Below are positions 19,405 through 29,278 of a stretch of 64,000 nt of DNA, piece after piece. The DNA is taken from NCBI GenBank assembly GCA_023213395.1, contig CM041465.1, forward strand, positions 23,498,001 through 23,562,000, written 5' to 3'. Below the pieces are notes generated by a model. The model searched no databases, had not been told where the DNA came from, and saw nothing but the letters and a program-made list of their open reading frames with translations. This DNA comes from Cycas panzhihuaensis (taxonomy: Eukaryota > Cycadophyta). The translations under genes and the position numbers were made by a program. Positions within the stretch are counted from its first letter, which is position 1. Every line of letters begins with the position of its first letter.

Positions 19405-21815
19405 CTACGCTACTGCTGCCCCGCTCCTAGGGTGCCATCTCCTGGCCTGTGTGATCCCTCTCCTGGGGCCCACATCCCTCTGAGGCTCTTCTTGGGCCTC
19501 CGTGAGCTACTTGCCTCACTCCCCTCATTGCGTGGCCATCTCAAATCGTAGCTGCTATGTGGATATACGTCCTACTCCTGGTCGACCTCGATGCCACCTG
19601 GTCTACGAGCTGATCGTATCTAGCCTGGATATGATCCCTCTCCCCCTCTACTCCTCAGAGATGCTCCTCTAGTACTGCTATCTGAACTGTGCTCCCCGTG
19701 TCTCCACCTGCTCCGCCCTGAGCCTCTAGGGCTTGGACCCATCTACGCAACGCATCTCGCTCACCCCTGGCCTCGTCGAGCTCTCGCTGCATCTGTCCCT
19801 TGAATGCCATATGCTCTTGGGACTCTGTAGCCCAGATGTCTCTCGCCCTCGCCAGTGGGGCGAATGCCTCCATATGGGCACCTGCTGATCTAGGTGCATC
19901 CTCTGCCTGGATGGGCAGTTGTCCCTTTGTGTATACCTGAGGGAACATCTCCCTCACCATGGCCTCTATGAGCCTCCTAACCTCTGTAGTACCTGCTAAT
20001 GTAACATGCCATATGTCAGTGAATATCCCACTACATACCATAATAAAATAAAATCAAGCATCTACCTAGATGTCAAACGACTAAGGAAATGGTTAGGTCT
20101 CACCTGCCATGGCCGCTGGCTCCTCTGCTCGGGTGACATCCTCTCCTCTTGGCTCTCTACCAGCTATGGGTACCTCATCCTCGAGTACGTCCTCTACCTC
20201 AGTCTCTCTCCTCGCAGGGACCAGCTCCACTCTCACCTCTTCGGATCTCTACACGATTCGTAGCCTGCGGGCCCTAGTCATCGGCCCCCTGCTCTCCTCA
20301 TTGACCCCTAATAGGCCTGCCCCTCCTCCGGTAGGCCCGGATGGTCCCGCTGCTCCTCCTACCAATCTCGATGGACCTCCCCTCCTACAGGTCATGATGG
20401 GGCAATCCCATCTCCTCCGTTGGTGTCATCATCATCATCGTCATCTATGGGTGCTCCTGCTCTACCCGCCTCATCATCGCTCTTCCACCTCACCATCCTA
20501 TATGGCTCTGCTACATAGTCTATTAGGATAAGGAGGTCCAATGATGTTGCCTCTACTGACCATCAGACATGGGCCTGGCCCTCTATGCCTCTGAGTCAAG
20601 CTTGCCATCTGTGGACCATTAGGGCCCACTCTACTATGGGATATGGTCCCCATTTGGTGGCACTGCCATGAAATGGTAGAAGAACCCGGCATTGCGGCGT
20701 CTTTGTATGATAGTCCCCCTCTGTTGGTCGTCCGGATGGTGTTTAGCTACACGATGAGGTTCACCGCTACCAAGGTGGCCCAATCCATCCTCTCGCCAGC
20801 CTCGCAGTGGCGCACTACATCTATCTAGCATCCTGGTATCTCCTTATAGTTCTGTTTCTAGGAAATCCAAAATAGAACACACAATATGATCAATTTCCTC
20901 ACCTGAGGAATCCATGACATCAGCATAGTCTAGAGAGGAACTCCTCTCTGCTCCCACCTGTCAGCTCCTACAAAGAATAGGGCTGCCTCTCTGTGTGCTA
21001 CCTCAGTGCTAGGCAGCGCTCCCACTCTCACTGGCATCCCAGTCGTCGGTACCCCTAAAATCCACCGGATGTCTCCTCGTGTAATTGTCATATCGCCTAC
21101 CTAAGGTAAGTGGAAAACGTGCCTCCTCCTATCCCAATGTGACATGATGTCCACTAGCAATCTCTAGTCTGATGCAAACTGAGGTGTCTTCAGGGCCTTG
21201 TATAGGCCATACCTCTGCAAGGTTGCCTTGTCCTCCTAGGACATCATCTCTATATAACTTAGCATTGCCATGCCGACGTTTTCGCAGTTATCCACCGTGA
21301 TAACTACCTGCAATCACCAAAAATCAATCAAGGTTAGCCTCTTAGTAGTCATCTATGCTCCTAGCTGTCTCTTTGCTTTTCTTGCCTGAAATTTGGGGTT
21401 GGTTGCCCCCTCATTTATTTTTTTCTGGTTTTCTGCCTCCGTACCACGCTAAACTTAGCAGTACCGCTAAGTTTAGCATGGGTCCCGCGGTGATCGGGGG
21501 ATCCCGCAGCCATGATCGCAACACCACGATCTTGGCCGCGATATGAATGGTAACCCCCCTAAAAGGGGGTGTTTTTGCCTAGAAAATCACAAAAATTCTT
21601 GTGGTGGACCCCCATGGGGCCCACTGGGACCAGGGCTCCCTAATGCCCAGGTCCCCGCCTCTTTCTGGGTCCAATTCAGACTCTGAGAGGCATCCAATTA
21701 CCCATAAGAGGCACAGAAAATGCATTAAAAACTTCAAAAAGCGATAAATTTTAAACTTTGAAATGGGGAGGGTTTTGCGAGATCCACTCATTGGATCTAG
21801 CCTGGCCATCACCAT
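19405..21815 (-). pseudogene. Antisense plant-mobile-domain gene of A
   Basis: Exon 1 (21815-21792) encodes MVMARLDP; the donor is ATGAGT, probably mutated from GTGAGT. Intron 1 is 21791-21308 (484 nt, ends GATTGCAG). Exon 2 (21307-20104) encodes VVITVDNCENVGMA, then the PMD core VFHLP.VGDMTITRGDIRWILG, HREAALFFVGADRWEQRGVPL and VRKLIILCVLF, then the acidic Gly/Pro repeats, and ends CAG|GTGAGA. Intron 2 is 20103-19993 (111 nt, ends TTAGCAG). Exon 3 (from 19992) encodes a charged, probably coiled-coil segment (EVRRLIEAMVREMFPQVY, AFKGQMQRELDEARGERD). Its 3' end is uncertain; homology between copies stops near 19405. Stops and a frameshift break exon 2. Confidence 0.75.
21448..21477. repeat. 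30-bp palindrome in PMD intron 1 (A)
   Basis: Arms GCTAAACTTAGC and GCTAAGTTTAGC flank a short AGTACC centre. A GC-rich arm pair around GATCGCAACACCACGATC and a CCCCCC/GGGGG hairpin follow at about 21510-21565. The homologous cluster is present in every copy with intron 1. Confidence 0.7.
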
Positions 21816-21970
21816 CTTGTCTCATTGGTCTTGCTGGCTCTTGCTGTGCTCTAATTTGATAGTTAGATCATCTCCCGCGTGCTTCCAAAGTTGGGCGGCG
21901 CTCCACTTTGTAAGGAAATAGCTCTAGTTTCGCATGAGATCTGGTGGAAATGAATCCAGTTTTCATTCGA

Positions 21971-21984
21971 TTTCCTTATATAGG
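21971..21984 (-). promoter_or_regulatory. TATA box of the antisense gene (A)
   Basis: Minus strand CCTATATAAGGAAA, followed by the partial palindrome ATGAAAACTGGATTCATTT (about 21967-21948). It lies about 156 nt upstream of the exon 1 ATG, the same spacing order as in B, C, D, E and G. Confidence 0.55.
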
Positions 21985-21995
21985 CAGGGGTCCCG

Positions 21996-22364
21996 ATGGG
22001 CACTTCCTTCGTTTCTAACCTCGCAATAGTTGTTGGGACCATCTCGTTTCCCTTATCGCCTTTACCTTCTAGCCCTGTCGCCCATTGTGCTCTATTGATG
22101 CCCTTTTCGCTTCTCTTTTATAGGCATTTATGGAACCCCATTATTACACATTTTTCTAGGGCCCTTCTGTCTCATTTTACGTGCTGCTCCCATGCATACT
22201 TGAGTTTATACTTGTTTGGCTCATTTCACTGCCCTAGACTTGTTTCTGCAGCCCTTTCTTGCTCCTGGGGTCCCCAAAGGAAATGCTCCCTCGTCCGGGG
22301 GCATGTTTTGCTTCCCAAAGCAACCTTTATCACTCCAGGGCGTCTTTTCTCTACCCGCTCCTAG
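21996..22364 (+). pseudogene. Conserved uncharacterised ORF upstream of the aRNH (A)
   Basis: A 122-codon open frame starting MGTSFVSNLAIV. It aligns with the MGT frames of G, C and D (shared features: PLPS.PV.HCA near residue 25, a hydrophobic middle, then KG(N)/RGHVLLPKATF near the end). It has no motif I recognise. Its ATG is only about 12 nt past the TATA region read in this direction, so that box cannot be its ordinary promoter. It may be part of a longer aRNH transcript. Confidence 0.3.
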
Positions 22365-22509
22365 ACGGTGGTCAGATTGCTTGCTCTCGTCCTTAAATAA
22401 CCTCATTGCTAGGTCCTCCTACCCTTCGCGGCCCTTTTTTTACTTACCATTTGAGTTTTTCTTTTCGTTTTGTCACTATTTACTTGCTGCTAGGATTTAG
22501 TATTCAGAT

Positions 22510-22932
22510 ATGTCCCTCTACATTTTTACCGATGGTGGAAGCTGCGGTAACCCCAGACCTTCCCCCACTATAAGGATTCTTTGCAGCCCCTCCGAATACG
22601 ATTTCCTGTATTCTGGGATCTTCCTTCCTAAGGCAACTAGTAATGAAGCTGAGTACATAGTTGTTATTGAAGCCCTTACCGATGCTCTCCATTTCTATCA
22701 TGGACCCATCGTGCTACTCTGCGATTCTCAGGTTGTGGTGTCCCATCTCACCCAAGTTTACCAGGTACGATGCCCTTACTTGAGAACCCTCGCTTCAGCT
22801 GCTAGGTCTCTCTTGGCTCGCCTTTTGTCAGTTGATATTCAACACATCCCTCGGGACCTCAATGCTAAGGTAGGAAGCCTCGTCTGCCTCATCCGTGAGC
22901 GTTGCCTCCCTCTTCTTGATGACTACCTTTGA
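22510..22932 (+). CDS. Second (archaeal-type) RNase H of A, uninterrupted
   Basis: 140 codons from ATG 22510 to TGA, with no internal stop although gag-pol of the same element is heavily broken. RNase HI motifs are MSLYIFTDGGSCGNP (first Asp), NEAEYIVVIEALTDA (Glu), LLCDSQVVVSHLTQVYQV (Asp) and HIPRDLNAKVGSL, where other copies have D (AEVDSL), so the fourth acidic residue is Gly here. The length suits a single RNase HI domain. Tat elements are known to carry such an extra aRNH; here it sits beyond the antisense gene, in sense orientation, about 350 bp from the polypurine tract. How it is expressed is unclear; TTCAG just before the ATG could be a splice acceptor. Confidence 0.75.
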   Translation: MSLYIFTDGGSCGNPRPSPTIRILCSPSEYDFLYSGIFLPKATSNEAEYIVVIEALTDALHFYHGPIVLLCDSQVVVSHLTQVYQVRCPYLRTLASAARSLLARLLSVDIQHIPRDLNAKVGSLVCLIRERCLPLLDDYL

Positions 22933-23279
22933 GGCTTGCCTGGCTAGCCTGTGCCCAAGTCTCTGGTTGCTTTTAGTTCGATGTACTTGTTCAGTTTGTT
23001 GGATGCCCTCTTATCACTCATTGCACTTCGACAACGAGGGCATCCCTTTTATTGGCTCTATACGCTTGCATGTCGATGCTTAGACGACATGTAGGTAGCC
23101 CTTATGTTGTCCTCATCTCTGTCTCCCTTATCCACGTATTCTTCGATGACACTCACTGACACCCTTGGTCCATATGCTGTTCATGATTATTTTTACATAT
23201 ATATATGCATGTGCTACTGATGTTTTTGGTTGTCAGCATTCGCCATCACGTCACGCTTCTGAGCGGTGAGGCTCTACTA
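22933..23279. other. Spacer between aRNH and polypurine tract (A)
   Basis: No gene seen. The last 80 bp (CATTCGCCATCACG, GAGCGGTGAGGCTCTAC) are well conserved in all copies and lead directly into the polypurine tract. A TATATATATGCATGTGC-like stretch at about 23197-23213 is also shared. Confidence 0.6.
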
Positions 23280-23291
23280 CCAAGGGGGCAG
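23280..23291 (+). promoter_or_regulatory. Polypurine tract of A
   Basis: CCAAGGGGGCAG immediately precedes the TGTTTTC start of the 3' LTR. It fixes the LTR boundary at 23292. Confidence 0.8.
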
Positions 23292-25859
23292 TGTTTTCTA
23301 GCTACCAGGAATGGACTCGAGATGCATTGACTCAGGTAAGCTTAGGTATACATTCTCACTTCTCCCTACTCTTGTTTGAATGAGATTGTTTAGCATAGAC
23401 TACTTGACATATGCTTGCCTACCTGCATTGCTTATTTGCCTGATCATAGTGCATGTGCTTACAACATACTTTTAGCCTATGACGACTCATAATGGGGGCA
23501 TTCCTCAATGAATGCTACACCCCATATGGTGCACAGCCACCCACTCCATCTCCACGACCTCTCAGGATGCTTTAGCCAGTTATGTTTACCTATGTTATGA
23601 CATTTTGCTCATGTTGTAGTCTCCTCCAAGTCTAATTAATTCCTTGGTTCAGACCTTTTTTACTGTTTTGGCTACTTGCCCATCATTTGGGTATTCCTCC
23701 CAGTTGTTTCAGGCTTAATTTACTCTTTAGTAATAACTCCAAAACCTTTATTTCTATTTTTTTTATCTTTTTTTAACTGCTAGTATGGCACCACTGTAAA
23801 CTTAGCGATACCGTGATCTTTGCCACGTATCGCCAAATTTACCATGGTACGACTATTTGAAATTTAAAAAAAAGAGAACCACGCAATAGTTTCTGCTTTT
23901 TTCATGGAACTTCCATATGTCACATATTCATTTGCATCGGCCTAACATCCCCAACATTCACCTACAGTGAACAGGGGATAAAGGGAGTTTTCCTCTTCAT
24001 TTTGAAGATCTTTTATTCATTTTTACAAGTTTTTTCTCAATTTTCATAGAAAAACATGCTCAACCCTCACAGAAATCTGCTACAAGGAAGGATACACTAT
24101 TGCAAGCTTTGATTCCAGGGATCATTGCTATCCCTACAGCTCCAAACAATAGGCTTTACATCTTTTTGCAGGTTGCCAAGGCTTCAAGAAGGATTACCAT
24201 CAAAAGCTCCTCAAAAGATAAGCTACCAAAGCCCCAAACTTACAGGGATATCTTCATACTTCTCTCCTTTCCAAAACCTACCACTATTATCCACCAAATG
24301 CTGGTTAACTCTGTTGATTTTAACAGCAAATTCATGCTTGGTTCTTCCACAACAAGGTACTCCTTACATCTACTCTGCAATTTGTATTGTTTCTTCATTT
24401 TTTTGGTGAGTTAACTTTTTGTTTGTATGCCTTCATATTGCTATACTTAATTAGCATTACTTCCTTATCTTTTGAAATATTATTGCTTCTCCCAATCATC
24501 CCAACTAACCTATTCTTAGGTGGCTATTGCAAAGGGGTAACACAAAGAGGATTTGAGGGAGGAAGGAGGGGTTCTGTCCCCCTTGCTATCCTTCTCCACA
24601 AGGGTTCCATCTCTTATTCTCTTTCCCTTTGCCTTTAGTACCTTCCTAGGAATCAGGTTAGGGGGGGTTTGGTAATCCTATGTCAGAGCTAAACTCGCAT
24701 TGGCAACCCATTGCCATACCGGTTCTAGATTTCCATCTATCAGTTTTGGACCCTGCATAGGCACTGAAACCTTTCCTTGCCTGTTAATGGTTTGTCACTC
24801 ACACAACCCAATGATTTAGTGTTCGTAGCATCTCGTTCTTTAGGTGTCTGCGTACCTTTCCATTACTCTCTTCTTTCTCACTATTTGTTGTCCTATGACC
24901 TTGTTGTGAGTCTGTTTCCCCTTTCCGAGTTGAGTGGAGATTCCTTGTGGGTGAGTTAGCCATTCTGAGGTTGTACTCTTCTTTTTTGGGTATCACTTGT
25001 GGTACATGTTTGCGGGAGATTTTTGTTACATATCCATGCTTAGCTTAGTTTTATGTAGTTCCATTTGAGTTTAGCATCTATACTCAGTCTACTTTATGGC
25101 CCCTCTTCCGAGAGGGAGATACTCACCTCGTTTGCTTGCAGGATCTTGCATCGGTGGAGCTGCATGTGGAACAAAACCCATTGCAGGTTAGTTCTACGTT
25201 TAGTGCATTTCTTATCATTTCTAGTTGTTTGCTTTTTTCCGCTTTTTACTTTTGTATGCTTAAGGGGAGGTAAGTTAGCCCCTCTTCAGTTGCTTACGGC
25301 AACTATCGCTGACTGGCATCGCATGCATAACGAGCGGAGTAGGAACTAAAGGGATGAACAACACTCCATTCGGATGCCAGGTCCAAGTACTTTTCTTATC
25401 CCTATATATCTTCTTTATGCCATTGTCTTTTATGCATATGCTTGCATAGTTAGGAACATATAAAGAATTGAAAGGGAAAAGGAATATATGTTTGCTTTAC
25501 ATTGTTTTATCTATCAGTTAGCTTAGCATAGTTGGATAGTTTACTTTGCGTTAGAGATACCCGTGTTTTATCGCCTTTTTAGCCTACACCTAGACTCTAC
25601 TTTACCTACCTTCTCGTTTTCATTGCCTTCTCATTTCCTTGAGAAGACACAGCGTGCCAGGTTCTCTCCTCCTCTTCTTGGCCATCCGAGGGGTAGGAAG
25701 GCCTCGCTTTGCATGGCTACTTAGAAGCAATTAGGCACCTCTATAGTTCTGAATCCATGCTTTGACACACGGACACCCTACGAGGTGAAGTCCTTACTAT
25801 TTAGTTTAATTTAGCTTTGCCTATTCCATTCCCTTTGCTAGACGTAGGGACACCACCCC
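23292..25859 (+). repeat. 3' LTR of A (2568 bp)
   Basis: It starts TGTTTTCTAGC after the polypurine tract and ends ...GACACCACCCC, where the 5' LTR has CCCCA; the last A is probably mutated to G. It contains a CAG|GTAAG donor-like site at 23335/23336, a palindrome-related cluster at about 23785-23870 and the putative micro-exon at 25142-25186. The first 834 bp have no partner in the 5' LTR. Confidence 0.85.
25142..25186 (+). other. Putative conserved LTR micro-exon (A, 3' LTR)
   Basis: 45 nt between TTTGCTTGCAG and GTTAGT, equivalent to 11028-11072. Confidence 0.4.
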
Positions 25860-26387
25860 GTGGCAAGTGTTTCAGGGCCAAAATGCAACAAAAAGAGAGG
25901 TAAGGGTCTTGGGGGCCCTAGAAGAGGGTGCCAGAGGCCTAGGAGGGGCTGGCCCTCCTGTCTAGGTAGTTGGGGACAGTCCAAGTAGGCAAATGAGCTA
26001 GACCAGATAGGGCATCGAGAGGTAGGGTTCCCAAGAAACCTATGGACAAACACAAATAGGGGCTACAGTATGGCAAGAAAGGTGTGAGTGAATCACACAA
26101 ATTGGTCGATGCTCAAGGTGATGTGGAGGTGCAGTAGAGGGTTGTAAAGTGGCATAGGGATGCATGCCTCATAGAGAAGCATGTCCCACAGGTTGTTATA
26201 GGCTAGGGACATGCAGCATGATCAAGTAGAAAGATGCATGGAAATCACAAAGACAAGGCACTCAATCATGCAATGAATCAAGCAACACTTCAATCCACCT
26301 CCTGAAATGACTAAGAAGGGAGATGGGAGAATACTTGTGCTTACGTGAGTCAAATCATCCATACCCATTCCTGGTAGCTGAGAAACA
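25860..26387 (-). repeat. LTR fragment of E (U3 start only)
   Basis: On the minus strand it begins TGTTTCTCAGC at 26387 and aligns with the first part of the LTRs of G and C (for example GCCAAAATG near 25880 and the AGGGGCTGGCC-type word near 25940). The remainder is missing where A starts. Confidence 0.8.
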
Positions 26388-26399
26388 CTGCCCCCTTAA
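26388..26399 (-). promoter_or_regulatory. Polypurine tract of E
   Basis: Minus strand TTAAGGGGGCAG adjoins the LTR start at 26387. Confidence 0.7.
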
Positions 26400-26799
26400 C
26401 TGCAGAGCCTCGCTACTCAGAAGCATAATACAATGGTGAATGTTGGCAACAAAACTACTAATAACATATATACATATAATGAACATAACCATGATAAGTA
26501 CCAAGGGTGGCAGTGAGTGTCATGGCAGAACATGTGGATATAGGGGTAGGAGTGGAGATAACATAGGGGCTACCTATAGGCCACTCTGAAGTCGATTGGA
26601 AATCATGATGGATAAGGGGAATGTCCCCATCGTGGGAGTATAAAAAGAGAGATGAGAATAACAGGCAATAGGATGAATGAACAAACCTAGTGGTTGCCAT
26701 AGTTTAACCTTGTTAGCAGCCAGCTTTTAGAGGTGTGAACAAGTCATAATGTGAAGTGTAAGGTGACGTGAGACCTGAGTACCTGGTCAACCAAACAAG

Positions 26800-27226
26800 T
26801 CTCTGAAGGGGGTTCATCAAGGAGAGGAAGGTGACACTCAAGGATAAAGTGAATAAGCCTATTCACCTCAGCATTGAGGGCCCATGGGATGTGTCAGATG
26901 TCGATAGATGAAAAATAAGCCAACATGGACCTAGCAGTTAAAGCAAGGGCTCTCAGGCGTGGGCATCACACCTGATAGACCTGGGTGAGATAGGACACTA
27001 CAACCTGGGAGTGGCAGAAGAGGTCAATGGGTCCATGGTGGAAACATAGTGCATCAGTGAGGGCTTCAATAGTGACCATTTACTTAGCTTTGTTATTAGT
27101 GGCCTCAGGGAGGAAGATCTCGGAACGTAGGAAATCATGTTTAAAAGGATCACAGAGAATCCATGCGACGGTAGAAGGATTAGGATTGCAACAGCTTCTA
27201 CTATCAGTGAAGATGAAAAGTGCCAT
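26800..27226 (-). pseudogene. Second RNase H of E, degenerate
   Basis: ATG at 27226 opens MALFIFTDSRSC. EALTDALCFHHG, CHSQVVVSYLTQVY and HIPWALNAEVNRL are recognisable further on. TDGG has become TDSR, LCDS has become CHS, and several stops are present, so it cannot be active. Confidence 0.7.
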
Positions 27227-27782
27227 GGATGATAAGAGAGGTGTCTCAGTAGAAGAAATGTGATAGAGTTAGTGGTGTCAGGAGGGCAAGAGGATGTCGA
27301 GTAGCTGTGAGGGACTTGAATAGCTAGCGATGAAGGTTGTAAAGGGCAAGAGGATCCAACAATGAGGCTACCCAAGGATGGAGCGAACTATCCAACTGAT
27401 GGGAAAGAACGAGCGGCAAAAAGGCCTCTCTCGGCACAAAAGTTTGCTTAAGAAAGCAAAATACAGTCCCAAATGGAGGGGACGCTTTCTTTAAGAGCCC
27501 CAGAGGCATGAACGAGCGGCAAAAATAGATCTAGGACGACGAAACAAGCCAAGTGAGTATAAACTTGGGTATACATGGGGGTGGCACGTAAAACAAGACA
27601 CAAGGGGCCTCGTGGAGTCAGGTGAATAGGTGCCATAAATATACCTATGAGAACGGGTGAAATGGAGGCCGCGGGGGTAAAATGGAAGCTGAGGCCAAAA
27701 GGCAATAATGATTAGAGATGAGGGATGGCCTTAAGAGCTATCACAGTGACAGAAACAGAGGAAGTGCCCATCGAGCCCCCCA

Positions 27783-27796
27783 CCTATATAAGGAAA
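27783..27796 (+). promoter_or_regulatory. TATA box of the antisense gene (E)
   Basis: CCTATATAAGGAAA, followed at about 27802 by the palindrome TGAAAATGGAATTCATTTTC. Confidence 0.55.
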
Positions 27797-27951
27797 ACTC
27801 AATGAAAATGGAATTCATTTTCACGGGCTCACGAATGATTCAAACCCTTTCCCTTATGCAGCGGAGCACTACCCGACTTCAGAGACATGCGAGAGGAGAT
27901 CAGACCATCGGATCGAGGCGACAAGATAGCCAATGGGACTAGGATGATGAG

Positions 27952-29278
27952 ATGGCAGATGTGAGGCCAGATCCAGTGAATAGATTTCTCGTTCCTTAGT
28001 CCATCTTGTGATTTGAATTTCATTATTTTTTGTTGCTTTTTAGGGTAGTTTTGGGCTCCTTAAGGGTAAATAATGATCTCCTGGAGCCCAAATTGGACCC
28101 AGAGAGAGGGGGGGACTGAGGCATTAGGCAACCTTGGTCTTGGTGGGCCAAAGCAAGGCTTGCCTGGGCAAAAATTTTAGTTTTTTTGGGTGGGAAACCC
28201 CCCATTTTGAGGGGGTGATGTTTGCACCGCGATAAAGATCGTGGTGCTGCAATCTTGGCCGCAGGGCCCCGATCGCAGCAGGACCCAAGCTAAACTCCAC
28301 GGCACTACCAAATTTAGCACGGTGCAAAGGTAGACTAGCTAAAAAAATAAAAGGATAACCCAAAGGAGAGTTAGATCTTGATTCAGGAGGAGTGAGAGGC
28401 AGCCCTAAGGGCCAACTGGTAAGTTTGGATAGGTTCTGACTAATTTTTGGGGTTATCATGGTAGAGAACTGCGAGAACATGGCGATGCTAAGCTTTATAG
28501 AGATGATGTCCCATGGGGATAAATAGGTATTGGCGAGATGTGGCCTACTAAAGATCACACAGATGTCATAGTACACATCAAATCAGTATCTCCTGGTAGA
28601 CATAGTCTCATATTGGGACATACAGAGGCACGTGTTCCACCTCCCCCAAGTGAGGGACGTCACAGTTACACCGAGAGACATTAAGAGGATCTTGGGGGTA
28701 CCTGTGATGGGATGACCAACATCACTAGGGGCGCTGCTTAGCAATGAGGCATCATATAAAGAGGCAACGATGTTCTTTACCAGATAGGATAGGTGGAAAA
28801 AGAGGGGCATACCCTTGCAGACTACGGTCATATCTAGAGTTCTTTGAGTGAGGAAATTGATTACTTTGTCAATTCTATTCCGGATATCCCAGAAACATAA
28901 CTATATAGACATACCTAGTGGGTGGATGGACACAGTCAAGAGGTGTAAGGCTAGGGAGAGGCTAGATTGGGCCACCTTGATAGTGGCGAACTTAGTCTCT
29001 CAACTAGACGCTATTAGGGTGGCAGGGAGAGGGGGGTTTTCTTATAACACATTGCTACAGTGCTAGTTTTTAATCACTTCAGAGTGGTGGCACCCACAGG
29101 AGGATCACAACCCATCTAGGAGTGGGCTCCCATAGTCTATAAGTGGCAGACTCAATTTAGAGGGACCGAGGACCAGGCACATGTCCGTCGCTTAGTGGAG
29201 GCTACATCGCTGGACCTCTTCACCATGGCTAACTATATATCCAATCTATATCAAGGGGTGAGGTGGAGAAACAATGGC
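27952..29278 (+). pseudogene. Antisense plant-mobile-domain gene of E, 3'-truncated
   Basis: Exon 1 (27952-27975) encodes MADVRPDP before a GTGAAT donor. The intron 1 acceptor, TTTGCAG or similar in other copies, reads TTTTGGG here, so it is mutated. Exon 2 starts at about 28452 (VIMVENCENMAM). PMD segments VFHLPQVRDVTVT, ILGVPVMG and LITLSILF-like are present with frameshifts and stops. The gene ends at 29278 where the LTR of C begins, after SLDLFTMANY. The intron 1 palindrome is at 28289-28318. Confidence 0.65.
28289..28318. repeat. 30-bp palindrome in PMD intron 1 (E)
   Basis: Diverged arms GCTAAACTC and AAATTTAGC at the homologous position. A GATAAAGATC/GCAATCTT pair and a CCCCCC/GGGGG hairpin lie upstream (28194-28255). 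Confidence 0.55.

Larger units (their letters stand above)
10012..25859 (+). mobile_element. Element A: nearly complete Tat-like retrotransposon with U3-less 5' LTR
   Basis: Two direct repeats (10012-11756 and 23292-25859) flank gag, protease, RT, RNase H, integrase, spacer, antisense PMD and aRNH. The left copy aligns only with the part of the right LTR from about 24126 on, so the first 830 bp or so of the 5' LTR are missing. No target duplication is seen: the left flank is PMD exon 3 of G, the right flank is the U3 of a minus-strand LTR (E). The right end may be an original insertion site; the left end looks like a deletion junction. Confidence 0.88.
25860..29278 (-). mobile_element. Element E: minus-strand fragment
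   Basis: On the minus strand it keeps the first 528 bp of a 3' LTR, the polypurine tract, an aRNH remnant and most of the antisense PMD gene. The right edge of A interrupts its LTR. The LTR end of C abuts at 29279 inside PMD exon 2. Confidence 0.82.

Noticed and set aside
26458-26700. A possible minus-strand secreted-protein gene (MATTRFVHSSYC...)
   Set aside because: It lies in the spacer between aRNH and polypurine tract of E. The homologous region in B, C and G has stops, and no family is recognisable.
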